The position numbers and the translations under genes are program-made. The notes under the pieces are model-generated. The model had not been told where the DNA came from. It did not search any database and saw only the letters and a list, made by a program, of their open reading frames with translations. Shown piece by piece: positions 25,201 to 36,459 of a stretch of DNA of 64,000 nucleotides. Position 1 is the first letter of the stretch, and each line of letters starts with the position of its first letter. The DNA is from Cristatella mucedo. Taxonomy: Eukaryota > Bryozoa > Phylactolaemata > Cristatellidae. Location of the stretch: assembly GCA_009760855.2 (NCBI GenBank), contig WPIO01000062.1, positions 576,501 to 640,500 of the forward strand. Direction: 5' to 3'.

Positions 25201-28200
25201 AGGAACATAATCTTCTGCCTGCTCTAGCGCAGTCAGACTTCTCCTATTTTTAGCTCTAAAAATTAAGACGCTGGGAGGCTTACGGGATAAGTCCGAGTGC
25301 AAGAATTAAGGTATGCATCTTCTACAAAAAATGATCGCTATTATTAGCATTTTTCCTTTAATGTTTAGAGAATAAATGGCACCAAAGAAACAGATCAATG
25401 AAGATCTGGAGTCTTGGTCCGTGGCGCACTTCCAGATTTATGTCCAAAACGTTTCGAACACAAACATGGCGTCGCCGTGGGGCCACCTGCACAATAACCT
25501 TTGCAGTCTATAAACGCTCAACGATTGCAAGTAAGGTGAAGGTCGGCTAATTTCGCCGGCTCGTCTGTGAAGCGGCAGATATGCCTCGTCGGCTCTCACC
25601 CACAGTGGCTCGAAGTGGGCCGTAAAGAAGAGTTGCTCGCTGCCCAACTCGAGCCCACGATGCGAGCGAAACCTTGTCTGCGGCTTCCGGTTGGGCTTCT
25701 GGCAGCGGCCGTCTCTAGGCCGACGGCGATGCGGCGACGCCCGAACGAGGGCACACGCGGCGGCAGCGGGCTTCGACTCGGTCGCTAGGGGGTTAGGAAG
25801 AGCGCTAGTTTAATTTCTTTTCGGCGAAAGGTCGAGCGAAGGCTGCGCGCGAATTGGTCGGCGCTGCACTGACTCTAGTTATATAAAGTGAACCAACCGC
25901 CAGCGGTGCGCCAGCTTTTCATGCAGGGAACTTTGCGTGAACCATCCATTCGCAGCGTGTACATTAAGAGCGGTCGCTAGGCCGCCCCGAGGGCGGAGAC
26001 AGTCCATACAGCGAGAATGCCGAGCGCCGAGCTACAATCTTACATAGCTCGAGGCCTCGCGATTAGTACTAGCGTGACTTCAGCAGCAGACTTTGAACTG
26101 ACGATCGGTAGGTTTATGAGCAGTGCAATTTTGATTCGTTTGACCCGATTCGCGTGCGACTTCAGAACATTTGAGGAACGAAATGAAGCATGTCCCTTTT
26201 TGGCAAGGGTGTGGCAATCTGCGAGTCATTACAACGATCGTGAGCTATCGTAAGCTTGCGTCGAGTCCTCCTGAAGTCGCCTGCCGTACCGGATGTGACG
26301 TACAGGCGGCCAATTCATCATTGTGCTTTTGCGATTTCGGTGTTGCTAATAGCGCTGTTTACGGAGGTTTGGAGGCTGAGTTTTTACCGTTTGGCATGTG
26401 ACGAGATTCAGGTCTGTCACATTGCACTCGTCGCGCGGTGACCTGAACTAGTGCAAGCACTCAACGTTCGTGGCTAAGCTTAGAAGTGATAATCGCTTGG
26501 CATTACAATAAAATTAGCCAGACGCATTTTAATTCTATATAATGGGTTAGGAAAAAGACATGCAGCGAAAACAATATTGGCACAAATATATACTAGAAAA
26601 TTGAATTATAGCTTTCTAAAGCTAGCATTAATGCTGAAGTGGATGATTTTTTACTTTGTGCCTGATCATTGTAGGTGCAAATTTATGGGTACAATAGCGA
26701 TTTGTACGTAAACATGTCTCATGCCGAAACCAAGAATGGCGGCGTATCAGTCATTAGCGTTATGGTGCAAGTGACGGAGCAACCAGAAATGGTCAACTCC
26801 CAGCTTCGAATGATTATTCAACTTTCGGACAGTATTAAGCACAAAGGTATGCATCTCGTCATGGTGAGTCGTGATGGCACACTAGGTAAGGTGGTTGCTT
26901 TTCGCTCGTGGGTTCGAATCCTGCGATCGGCGATCCTTTATGTCGCTATACAAAAGAGGCTCTTGAATCAGCTCGTATTATCTTATCATCTTTGGTGGAC
27001 GCGCCGAGAGGCGGTAATCTCAAACATCTGATTGTCATGAGCAATCTTTACCGAAAATAATTTGAGTAGCTAGTGACTCGGGCTCATGATGTGCAAGCAA
27101 TATTCTAGTAATAACAAGTCATAAATACGTTATTAATAGGCTCTCGGCATATTCATGGACAGTATTTATCAATAACCTGGTATGGCTGTTATATTTTAGA
27201 AAAAAGGATGAAAATTGGCATGGTTTCAGTACATGGATTGCTTCCTGACACCAAGGCCTTCATAACGTACGAGGGCTCGCTGACCCAGCCAGGTTGTCAT
27301 GAGTCTGTCACGTGGCTCGTCATGAATAAACCCATCTACGCAACAGAGACTCTGGTAAGAAGATGAGAGCAAAAAGAAATTGTCATTAGACTTTTACTGA
27401 TGATTCCTGTTATACCAGTGATGCGATTCTTAAGAAAATTGCATACACACTGGATGATAACAAAATTCTACGTGTCTCACACTAAAAACAATCTGGAGCA
27501 GCCAAATTATGCTCGTGCCTTATGCATTTCGTGCAAAAGTCACCACTTCAAGTTACAAATTAAGTAATGATCTCTATGTAAGAATGGCACCCGAATAGCC
27601 GTAAGCGTAGAGCTTCCTCGCGTCATTCATCGTTTCTGTACTCGTGTAGCTTACTCGAGTTCTTTCTTTACGTACATAGCGGGTAGTTCCTTTCATGCGC
27701 CCAATGATTTGCCTCCCGCGACTTGTCCTCTAACGATCGCGTGCGGTTTGCATATCGCTCTTTCTCGCCGTTGAATAGTAGAAACTTCTAGACCATTTTT
27801 CTTTGCAATTGCTCCCAGGTACTTAAAATTGTTTGCGACATTGGAGTCTCTTTAAGTCTCGTAATTGGCACCATCTTTGGGTCGGGTTCAACTTCAAATA
27901 TCCGCCGAGCATATCCCAGTTAAGCGACAGATAGTCGCAGCAAAACCTTAGACGCGCCACCGGCACGGTGAAGTCCAGCTGCAGACTCCGCATTAGCGAC
28001 CGAGTTTTGCATGCATCACCCGACGCTTAATATTCTTTCGACGTGCCAGTAAGCAATTTTTCATGGCTTTGTAACTTTGATCTTAACGCTCTGCTTGCGA
28101 GAATTATAAAGTATGCGGTAAAATTAACTGCCGACCTGTTGTGAATTTTAAGACATCTGGTAAAGCTTTGAACCCTAAAAGATGGTACAGAAGAGTACAT

Positions 28201-31200
28201 TTGGATAACCTGCATTATCTAATAGTGAACTCGGTGCAACAGCTCGTAGCCCAGGCTTTAAAAATTACAGGGTCTCTCCGGGCGACCTTGAACTACGACT
28301 ATCACCAATCGCGCACACCGCCATCAATAGCCTACTTGTTTTCTATAAGTCTGTGCGATCGCGAGTCAGTTTGCTGTTGCCGCGCGCTTTGCCAAATTTC
28401 TCGCCGCTGGGCTGTATAATGCAAAGCAAGAGAATATCGTGCACGCTCGCGGAGGGTGCGCTTTTTCGATTTGCTGTCGTTTTTTGCTACGGTCACCATT
28501 CCCGTATAGAAAACTGGGTAGTGTAACGTCCGCTTATACCTTACCACTTTGTGGAGTCACAGACGTGGATACTTTACATTAAATGATGCACCGGCATCGG
28601 GCTGCACTCTGCTACTGCTGCCGCCGCTGAAGCAGCAGCAGCAGCACCAGAAACTGCCGCTGCAGCAGCAGTGTGTAATGATTAGTATAAAGTTCCGCTA
28701 TATTGAAATTCTTTTATGATAGCCGGAATTGTCTCAATATCTCTCAAAGACGTTTCAGCTACATAACACAAGCATTTCAAAATTTTAAAAAAGTTGTCCC
28801 TGAATTGCCTGGCTTAAAACACACGATTGCCAGAAGTGCCTCAAATGCCTTAAAACCTATCTTAAGTATAATAAACTTACTAAATTTACAAGCAGCAACG
28901 GTTTCTGAAACGTACTCCTCTGCAGCAAATGTAAAGCACCTAGAAAGAGATTGAGTTTTATGAGGTGAATTATCAAGTGTATCATTATTGTTATTATAAT
29001 TACTTATACATGGATCATACAAAGCAATTATTTCAGACGAAGTGACTGTAATCGATTTTCCTTGATCTCCCTGACTGGTTCATAAAATTCATCGTCCTTT
29101 AAAGTATGCAATGTTTATAGCATTTACAATCATGCCAAACTTACTCTTGAAGAAAGATCAATGGTCACCAAAATATTTACAGTACAGTATTTTGATCCGT
29201 AATTTTCCGCATAAATTAATAACTCCATAATTTCCAACTATGCAAAGAATTCTACACAAATGGTTACTACGCGAGAGAATATTTTCCGCAGAAGTAGCCT
29301 TGGCACACTTAACATAAGTCTAGTTCTAACCACAATATAGTTTTGAATTTCTTAAAGCTATGGTTTCTCTGAGCGCTGGTCAATTTTTCGCGATTACTTT
29401 TTGGTAATGGGCTAAATTCAATTTGAAGTAGAGCTCCTATTTGCTTATGCTCCTTCACCAGTGCGTAAAACTATTCAATAAGTACGTTTTGGAATCTCAG
29501 CACAGTTCAACCTCAGTAACTTCGTTCCAACGAGTCTCTCATTGCATTTAGGGTTCGTTGAGTAAATTTGATTTAGAAAGAATCTGAGAAAAAATAACCT
29601 GCTAATACTGGCAGAACATAGAAATAGCCATCGAGAGACCACTGCATGATCAGCGGTGCTATTGCAGTTAAACCAACTCAGGGAAGTACAGCGATCCGAT
29701 GGCATTACATCGAAAGTAGCAATGGAAGACAACTACCGTCCTATCCGGCCTCTTCACGGCCGAGTGCTGCGAACTAACATTAACTTTCCGAAAGACGTAA
29801 GTATATTAGTATAAGAGAAAAACAGGCGATTGTGCTCGAACTCTCGCTCGCACTTGCCTAGGCACACTACGCATCGCCGTACTTGGTGTCTGCTTTTTTA
29901 AACTCCAAACACGTCAAGACAGCTATGAAACACTAACTCTAGCTCGAAGGCTAAGTCTCAAAGTCTGAAACTCACTCCCGACTTGCGTCAGAACATCCCC
30001 TGACTTGACCACATTTAAAAAGAACTTAAAAACACCTATTTAGTACAGCATTTGGTGGGTCCCTGTGATTCGTCCTTCAAGTGCTTATTCGTGCTTACAC
30101 TGCACATGCTGCCACTAACCACATTTGCATGCTGACCCTGTGCATGTCACCCCTAACCATGTTATTTATGTTGTTTATCAAGCATGATATTACTCATCAT
30201 TCAATCGCGTTGCTCTTTGCAGAAAATGTAAAGCGCCTAGAAAGAGATCGAGTTCTCTGAGGGCGCTTTATCAAGTGCATTATTATTATAATTAGACTAA
30301 GCGAATAAAGGCAGACGCTCTGCTAAAGGGCCTCACATGAATTGCATGCTATTCTCGCAATTCGGTCATATATTATATTAATCTGATAATTGGATCATCA
30401 GCACTTAAGTTTAAATGTACAGGAAGCCATTCGATGGGTATCCCTCCTTATCCTGTTTTCCGTTCTTCTATCGCAAAGAGTTGAGCAACAGAAGTCTTTG
30501 CTACGACTAGTTGCGCCACACGCGCGCGCGCAGACATACACGCACAAACACACACATACACGCGATACTTTGGAGCAACTGTCGATATACCTGCGTATCA
30601 GCGAGACGGTACTAAACTGGTGAGAGATGTCTGAGTGTAGCTGTAAATGGCTGTCGGTTATTCATGAGCTCTTACGGTATTGGACACCTTAGTTTTGGTC
30701 TTTTAATTTCCCTTCTTTTGTATATTTGTGTAGTACCCTAAGAAAATGCAATCTCTATCTAGGGCGCAGGGGCATGAGCCCACGGCCTTGATCGCCTGAG
30801 GCAAGCGTCTCACGCACGGGGAAAACTTTTTCTTATGGCCTCTGCTCTACCTCTTGCCGATTTCATCGTCAAGCACAATCTTGGCTTTCGTTCCCATGCC
30901 GATGAAAATCAGGTCTACTTGCTCCTTGGCCAGTCTGAGACTTACTCTGCATTCGACTCACTTATTTACCGTACGGCCTGCATCGACGACATTCGACTCA
31001 CTTATTTACCGAATGAATTTACCGTACTCACTTATTTACCGCCTGCATCGACGACATTCGAAATTGGATTGCTGCTAACTTCGTGAAGCTAAAAGCAATC
31101 TAATATCGATGGTGAAGCCTTGTGCCACGATCCGAATTTCAAAGGACTAACTCACTTCCAAGATTGGTTCATCGACGACCACGAGCCAGTGACGTCTGCC

Positions 31201-31551
31201 CAGTAATCCGGACGGGCCTTTCGAAAAATGACGTTATTTAATGCGTGCTTTGCCGCCGCTGTAACGTTCGCCTAGTCTCTGCTGAGGAAGATTGCCAAAG
31301 GTCTGCGTAGTAAAGAGCACCACAGCCAAATTAGTGCACATGCTTATGGCATCGCGTTTAGTATTACTGCAATTCCGCCGATCCAGGACTTCCGGCGTTC
31401 GCCCTTAATCGCGGGCATCCGGCTTGAAATTAACCGGTTCGTCTCGTCTGTCATCCAGGCGTGTAGCTGCCGCATCGCATCACTACTGTCTGAGCGTCAC
31501 ACTTTCTATCGACTAAGCGTCGATTATTCATCGCGATTATCTCTCTCTCTC

Positions 31552-31606
<55 letters not shown>

Positions 31607-32142
31607 CCTGCAGATCGCTAGCTGCAGAGTTGGGCGTGAAGCGAGGAGCGAAGCGAAAGCTTCGTCAGCGAAGAAAACTTTGCCCCAGTAGGCTTCCCGG
31701 TGTTTTGCCTGTGTTGGTCGCGTAACAACATTTTCTCAAGCGCCATTTACCAAAGTCTCAGTGCATCGAATTTCGAAGGATTCCGCTGCTAAGCAAGCAT
31801 GTAGATACATGGCTAATGATGAGTATAGACAGATATGCGTGCAGCTGCGCACAGATTAGGTGATACTTATTTGCAAGTCGCCCACCCCTGATGCTTTTTC
31901 GAAACAAGAGAGCTCAATAAATTTCAAATGCCAATACAAAACCTGTGCATCTTTCAGAGGGACGAATGCACGATGGACACGAGAACTTCGTACAAAGGTG
32001 AGTGGAAAAAAAAGCTGCTGGTGTCCGAAAGATATTTACTCTTTGCAATAACTCTCACGGTCATCGCAAAGATTTTCTTTTCATTTTAGCTAATTCGAGG
32101 GCGTTGAAAAGAAGAGACGAGACATTACGAGGCCGTGTCTAG
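19203..32142 (+). CDS. CA10: Carbonic anhydrase-related protein, CA10/CA11 class (9 exons, complete)
   Basis: Joined exons 19203-19233, 19599-19673, 21405-21541, 24470-24658, 26675-26846, 27200-27354, 29668-29796, 31958-31997 and 32090-32142 give 326 residues plus stop; all phases agree. The order follows the CA fold: hydrophobic start (signal peptide, about residues 1-17), WDIWWSYDG, FWG, RRQSPVNI, a QLHFG...GSEHTVDGQAF block, YEGSLTQPGC, NYRPIRPL and RTNINF. Aligned to CA II, zinc ligand H94 is Gln, H96 is kept and H119 is Gln, so catalysis is not expected; CA10/CA11 have the same two positions altered. Known family role: secreted, brain-enriched ligand of neurexins (established for vertebrate CA10). 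Length nearly equals human CA10 (328). All introns are GT-AG except intron 2, which starts with GC. The start ATG has A at -3 and opens the signal peptide. Weakest parts are the last two exons, where the family is poorly conserved. Confidence 0.9.
19369..19557. repeat. 17-bp minisatellite filling intron 1 of the CA10-like gene
   Basis: About 11 copies of a 17-base unit (ctgagagctctgtcggt with c/t and t/g variants). The unit is not a multiple of three, so every frame repeats after 17 codons and long open frames on the minus strand are an artefact. It ends about 40 bases before the exon 2 acceptor. Confidence 0.95.
19599..19673 (+). CDS. CA10: CA10-like exon 2
   Basis: Starts in phase 1 after acceptor ttgaag and carries the conserved N-terminal WDIWWSYDGVSG block. 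The exon ends CAG before gcaagt, a GC donor with otherwise ideal consensus. The family has a Gly at this junction, and the split Gly codon is restored by exon 3. Confidence 0.8.
20908..21318 (+). mobile_element. LINE-A 3' fragment in intron 2 of the CA10-like gene
   Basis: ORF2 end (NLKSFGDRTFSSYA-like), 3' UTR, hairpin tail and ATT repeat ending near 21318. Sense orientation to the host gene, close to exon 3. Confidence 0.88.
21405..21541 (+). CDS. CA10: CA10-like exon 3 (RRQSPVNI block)
   Basis: Acceptor tattttccag, donor gtacag. Encodes PDFWGIVRPEWALC, then KGRRQSPVNI and LLYDPTLK, the most recognisable CA/CARP signature. Runs phase 1 to phase 0. A LINE-A tail ends about 90 bases upstream of the acceptor. 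Confidence 0.93.
21790..22090 (-). mobile_element. Possible hAT transposase fragment
   Basis: Minus-strand frame with LSLNDDEWKLLIKVLCNVGA followed by TKTASKKNNLLFLAT, resembling the LxxxEWxxLxxLxxVLxxxxxATxxLS stretch of hAT transposases. Only one short segment, so tentative. Confidence 0.4.
22160..23232 (+). mobile_element. Old LINE-A copy with SINE-A nested in it
   Basis: Reverse transcriptase remains (DTQLHPYTDPSLPSS; WMIAKLLKLNGDKTNLLLTG) at 22163-22560 and C-terminal remains at 22860-23232, separated by the SINE-A at 22664-22830. Many frame breaks. Lies in intron 3 of the CA10-like gene. Confidence 0.7.
22664..22830 (+). mobile_element. SINE-A copy nested in LINE-A
   Basis: gagccgtgatggcacacaag head, cgacctcggtcccgaggtcg-like arm, gggtttgattcc B box, body gcaagcggtggtgatagccg and tail acaaaaagaggctgc. 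Confidence 0.88.
23240..24465. other. Rest of intron 3, CA10-like gene
   Basis: No repeat family or second exon recognised here. Confidence 0.4.
24470..24658 (+). CDS. CA10: CA10-like exon 4 (altered zinc site)
   Basis: Acceptor tctttatttttag; 63 whole codons; donor gtgcat. Encodes EMVNTGQDITILVDD and SKIQLHFGAVSGRGSEHTVD. The first zinc histidine is Gln and the second is kept. Corresponds to the CA10 segment around IRLHFGSEDSQGSEH. Confidence 0.95.
24660..26670. other. Intron 4, CA10-like gene
   Basis: GC-rich between about 25440 and 26010, AT-rich elsewhere. No further exon or named repeat recognised. Confidence 0.4.
26675..26846 (+). CDS. CA10: CA10-like exon 5
   Basis: Acceptor gatcattgtag, donor gtatgc, ends in phase 1. 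Starts VQIYGYNSDLY; the Gln sits where CA II has its third zinc histidine (H119). Then NGGVSVISVMVQV, a core beta strand of the CA fold. A SINE-A copy begins about 20 bases after the donor. Confidence 0.93.
26868..26976 (+). mobile_element. SINE-A copy with internal deletion, intron 5
   Basis: gagtcgtgatggcacactag head, a good B box (gggttcgaatcc) and the tail, but the body between cgatcggcgatccttta and gtcgctatacaaaagag is shortened. Confidence 0.85.
27200..27354 (+). CDS. CA10: CA10-like exon 6 (YEGSLTQPGC block)
   Basis: Acceptor ttatattttag and donor gtaaga; phase 1 to 0. Encodes HGLLPDTKAFITYEGSLTQP, then GCHESVTWLVMNKPIY, the conserved C-terminal CA segment. An AG further in (before the HGLLPDT codons) could also splice, but it would lose about ten residues that the family has. 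Confidence 0.93.
28612..28676. repeat. Imperfect CAG/CTG trinucleotide repeat
   Basis: Runs of gctgctgccgccgctgaagc and cagcagcagcagcac, in intron 6 of the CA10-like gene. Confidence 0.8.
28918..29005 (+). mobile_element. LINE-A 3' tail, intron 6
   Basis: gcagcaaatgtaaagcacct, then hairpin remains and a degenerate ATT repeat. The right arm of the hairpin is eroded. Confidence 0.7.
29668..29796 (+). CDS. CA10: CA10-like exon 7 (NYRPIRPL, RTNINF)
   Basis: Acceptor gctattgcag, 43 whole codons, donor gtaagt. Encodes LNQLREVQ and then DNYRPIRPLHGRVLRTNINF, matching the FRPVQPLNNRCIRTNINF end of the CA domain. Confidence 0.92.
29945..30296 (+). mobile_element. LINE-A 3' fragment, intron 7
   Basis: ORF2 end remains, 3' UTR (tgcatgctgaccctgtgcat), full hairpin tail and ATT repeat. 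Confidence 0.88.
30723..30820 (-). mobile_element. SINE-B copy, minus strand, intron 7
   Basis: Minus strand reads a tRNA-like head (gcgtgagacgcttgcctcag, cgtgggctcatgcccc) and then ctagatagagattgcatttt with cttagggtactacac, the SINE-B tail. Confidence 0.55.
30830..31310 (+). mobile_element. LINE-A reverse transcriptase fragment
   Basis: PLADFIVKHNLGFRSHADEN matches [20 protein letters not shown] of the better copies; the YADD box is changed to HADE. Followed by a local duplication of gactcacttatttaccg (three copies, 30956-31042). Confidence 0.7.
31540..31605. repeat. (CT)n microsatellite
   Basis: Nearly pure CT run in intron 7, about 350 bases before exon 8. Confidence 0.95.
31958..31997 (+). 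CDS. CA10: CA10-like exon 8 (40-nt exon with Cys)
   Basis: Acceptor gcatctttcag, donor gtgagt. Encodes RDECTMDTRTSYK, placed like GKDCPNNRAQKLQY in CA10. The single Cys may correspond to the C-terminal Cys of CA10. Identification rests on phase, strong splice sites and the Cys, not on long similarity. Confidence 0.65.
32090..32142 (+). CDS. CA10: CA10-like exon 9 (C-terminus and stop)
   Basis: After a 92-base intron with an excellent pyrimidine tract (ttttcttttcattttag), the phase-1 exon encodes ANSRALKRRDETLRGRV and a TAG stop. The basic tail is not conserved, but the total length then matches the family (326 against 328). Confidence 0.6.
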
Positions 32143-34115
32143 GTGAAGGAAAACAGCACCGAGAAAGAAAATGCAACATTTATTTTGACGATGTCGTGTT
32201 AACATGACTATGTCTGATGCATCTACTCGGTGAACTGCCTTTAGTTGTTTCGTGTTTCAGTATTAATGAATCAGCTATGATAAAGTAAACTAAAACCAAA
32301 TTTGCATACTGAGCATACTTTACGACTTGGTCGGCGCTCTCAGCTATTTTTTGCAAACAGAACTCGGAGTAACTCTTAGCAAGCCCGAGGCGTAAGATCA
32401 AGCTTAAGTAATCTCACATTGTATCAAACAAAATGTATCGTTCTCGCTAGGCGGCTCTAAGAAAATTGAAGTTTTAGAATTGAGGACAGCCAATTCATAA
32501 TTAGGCGTTTGTAAACTCTTTGGGCTGTTCCTTTACATTGACTAAGTCAGATTGCGATTCTAGTGACGGTCGCCAATAATCAAAGATCTCAATCGTACCG
32601 TCCTCGCCATTATAACAGAAGATTACGAATGAACACAGAAGAACCTTCTTTGTGGCCCGGTACGTAAGAAGGTTCATTGGGTGCGATTGTATAGAGCCGG
32701 TCATGCCGACTCACTCTCAGTACCTTAAAAGTACGGGAGCGCCACCTAACAAAAGCACGAGTATCGCTTGCCACTGAAACAGAAGATGCCAGCTTCCTTT
32801 CGAAGTTGGATCAGCAATTGGTAGCGACCGAAACTGAAAGTAATATTAAGCCCAATTCTAACTAATGGAAAAAGACGCATACTGGGGGAGCCGCTCGACT
32901 CGAACGACATTGCGACCGCCATATAAATGATGCAAGCATGCTGCCAATAAAATAAGTAATGATTGGGAGTCGTTACGTTTGAAAAGCCTGCTGGATATTA
33001 CATGCCATAGCATCTGAATACGACAGATTCGGGGCGGGGAAGGTATTACGTTGACAGAAAAGCAAAGAAGTTGACTTGCGAAGTGAAGCGCTGTCCTCAT
33101 CAAGCTGCCTACATTCCGGGGACCCTCACCATTCGCCTGTTTTATCAGTGAAATTGCAGCAGAATTGCAGACACTTGAAGGTCCGAAATCAAAGCAGCTT
33201 CCAGACCTCGGCATCGGAAGCCAGGCCTTATTGTTAGCCCGTGGCCGTCGATCGCGATTTCAAGGTCGCCGTGAAGATATTGGGATAAGCGTGCGCCCAC
33301 ACGCTCGTGTGTCTGCGTGTTTGTGCGCATGTAAGTCTGTAGCTCAAAGTCAAAGTTTGCTTTCAAGTTTTCTTTCACACAATCTGCTTGCACACAAATA
33401 GCTTTCTTTCACGAAATTCTTTCCATCTTTAGTGTCACCGATGCCCACATAGTCCCCAGTAGAATTTGAACCATTAATAATCCGATCACAATAAGGGCTG
33501 TCAAGATTAGCAGTTCCCGAGTGATGTAATGTAATGTAATGTACTTGAATTATGATGATTAGAGATTGCATGAAGCATAATCTGTGGTAGCGAAAAGTTT
33601 TTCTATTTCGATGCATCACCATTTATCTGACAGCTTTGTAACTGCACAAATATGGCTCTCGCTATAAAATATACATTCACATGTTAAGCACATGGCATTT
33701 TCCCCAAGATATGGGTATCCTTTATTGACGTCGTGCCCTGCGGTAGTCGGCAGACTTTTTTATATTGGGGCTTGCTATGACTTGCATGCTAAGCTTCGCT
33801 GTGCTGGTTAGTGGTCTCAAGGCTATCAGATCTAGCAATATTGCTTGCACTTTGTTTTGTTAGAAACACCTTGTTTCTGGATTCGCGATGCTCGTTTTGG
33901 ATGCTATTAACGGCTGCTAGCTTGTAACGCGAAAAATCGTGGTTCCCCGAGTTACTTAGTTTGAAATTAAAGACCATGCCTATAAGCATATTTCTGCGCA
34001 AAGACTCAGCCGCCGTTACTCAATAGCCGGAAGTCTATCGCTGAGACTGATTGTCTTGGTAAGGCGCTGACTTTATACCTGTCCTGCTGAGAGATTATCT
34101 CCAAAGCATTTATAA
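32143..34115. other. 3' flank of the CA10-like gene, no second gene seen
   Basis: Probably includes the 3' UTR up to about 32970. No other conserved frame or repeat recognised. Confidence 0.4.
32946..32951 (+). terminator. Possible polyadenylation signal of the CA10-like gene
   Basis: The first AATAAA downstream of the stop codon lies 800 bases on. Nothing closer with the canonical hexamer was seen. Use by the gene is an inference. Confidence 0.3.
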
Positions 34116-34117
34116 AC

Positions 34118-34284
34118 AATTCTAGCTGATTCAACAGCCTCTTTTATATAGCGAGAGGCTAGCCTTAAAGCTATCACAGACGCTTGCAGCAGCAATAGAC
34201 GATCGGCCACCGCAGGATTCGAGCCCACGACCTTGGAACCAAGATCGCGAAGAGCAACCACTAAACCTAGTGTGCCACCGTGAA
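34118..34284 (-). mobile_element. SINE-A copy
   Basis: Reverse copy with tail ctagctgattcaacagcctc, body, B box gggctcgaatcc, and a diverged head. Confidence 0.8.
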
Positions 34285-34289
34285 CTAAA

Positions 34290-35235
34290 TAAATAACCCA
34301 CTGATTTAAAGTATGCTTATCACTAATTTACGATTCAGCGCACAATTAAATGCTCAATCTCAGCTAAAAGATTGCATGATCTACCTACTTATGCAAACTA
34401 TAAAATTATCTTCCCTTATATCTTTTACATCACTCTACTCAAAGTGGTACCATCGTATCGTACAGCACAAATACTAAAAAGTGTACAAGTTTGCACGTCA
34501 GTAACTTCTGCTTACGGGATCCGCGGTCTCATGTCTACAATTCAAAAGTATGTAGTTTGATAATTAATATTTACTTCGTTACTATTTGTAGTATAATGTA
34601 TCTTTAGCAGAAGTAAGCGTCGCTCATTTAAACTCGGGGAGCTCTTTAATTATTTCTTATTAAAAAGCCGCTATACTTACCGACCGACCTACACACTCAG
34701 TCTTGCTGATTCATTTTCATGCTTGAGGTTCAACCACCTCACCAGGAAATACTGATTATGCAGCCAATTTTCTGTTTGAAAAAGAGAGAGAAAAAGAGCT
34801 AATAAATTCATGCATGTACCGAACAAGCCACCTTGATAATTAGCCACTTCAACTTCAAAGCTAATGAGGATAGAACCAAAGCACTCTTGTCTGCCAATTT
34901 CTCCGCGATAGCCTCTTTGTGAAAGTCTGCCGTCAGAGGAAGAGGCTCGATACTGCTACGATGGGTCGATTGAGGCTAGTCGATCTGACTATGCAATCGG
35001 AAGGTCGCAAGTAAATTTTAATAGCATGCACTTCTTGTGAACCGGTAACTGATAGAACAACAGGCCTTGAAACACAATAAGTCAGTGGTAACAGCGAATA
35101 CCTGAAGGATTGCAAACGATGCAAGGATCCTATCAACGCAAGGGAAACAACAATACGTTATTACATTATCGCACTTTCTATAATAGCAACATACCCGTAA
35201 TGAATAAGACTCCGAAAGCAACTGTAGACCCTTAA
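34290..35235. other. Intergenic, no gene seen
   Basis: AT-rich; no conserved frame or named repeat recognised. Confidence 0.4.
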
Positions 35236-35239
35236 AAAC

Positions 35240-36420
35240 AGATAAAATTAATAAGTCATAATTATAATGATACATTTGATATAGCGCCATAGGAGAACTC
35301 AACCCCTTTCTAGGCAGTTTACATTTGCTGCAAAGGAAGCACGGTCGAATAGCTAGTGGTCTCATGCTCAATAAACAACAATAATAACATGGTTAGGGGT
35401 GCCGTGCACAGGATCAGCAGGCAAGTATGGCTAATGGCAGTATGTGCAGTGTAAGCACGCATAAGCACATAAAGAACAAATCACAGGAACCCTCTAAATT
35501 ATTGGATAAATAATGCGTTTTTAGTTTCTTTTTAAATGTGGTCAAGTCAGGAGATTTCGTGACGCAGATCGGGAGTGAGTTCCAGGCTTTAGGAGCATAT
35601 GAACTAAAGTCACGGTCTCCAAAGTATTTGAGGTTTGTTAGAGGTACAGGTATACAATTAGATTAAGGATATTGGGTGGTTAGATGCTTAGCCTGGTTGG
35701 GAAGTAGATCTGATAGGCAGGCTGGAGCCACAGAATGAAGGGACCTAAAAGTGAGCGACAAAAACTTGAAGTCGATGTGCTGCTTGACTGGAAGCCAGTG
35801 CATGTCGGCGAGATGTGGCAACTTCGACGCTCACGATAGACATGCCAGCTGCCGAGTTTTGCACCAGCTGTAAGCGCTTGATTGCACAGCCTACTAGACT
35901 AGCAAGCAGCGAGTTACAGAAGTCAAGACGGGATGTCACAAATGCATTGACCAATTTAGATGTGGGGTCCTTGTCAAAACAAGCTCAAATTTTTAGCAAT
36001 TTTATGTTGCTGAAAGTAGGTAGACTTGAATGTGGAGCTGATGTGGTCTTCTAAAGAAAGGTCACTTTGGAACAAGACATCTATATTTCGTACAGATTCA
36101 ACAGAAGATGTGCTGACAGAGCCGATTGTGAGCGTCAAACTCTCTCATTTCTGAATAATACTTGGTTTGCCCATAAATAGTTAACTGGTTTTGCCATCAT
36201 TCAAATTAAGAAAGTTTGGTGCCATCCACATGCGGAAGTCATCATTACATGTAGCAAGTGAGTTGACAGAATTCGGCGTGCTGGAGGGCTGGGAGGGGTC
36301 AAAGCAGAGATACAACTGAGTGTCATCTGTATAGAAGTGAAGGCCTAAATTGTGCCTGGTAATCACATCGACAAGAGGGAGAGTATAAACCTTAAAAATA
36401 ACAGGACCGAGCACTTTTCT
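35240..36420 (-). mobile_element. LINE-A copy, reverse transcriptase to 3' tail, minus strand
   Basis: From 36420 down: [37 protein letters not shown], later SRLDFCNSLLASLVG and the usual C-terminus, 3' UTR, hairpin and (ATT)n at 35240. Truncated at the 5' side, with frame breaks. Confidence 0.88.
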
Positions 36421-36459
36421 ATAATGCCCCGTGAGAACTAAATCTCTTGCCAAGAGCTA

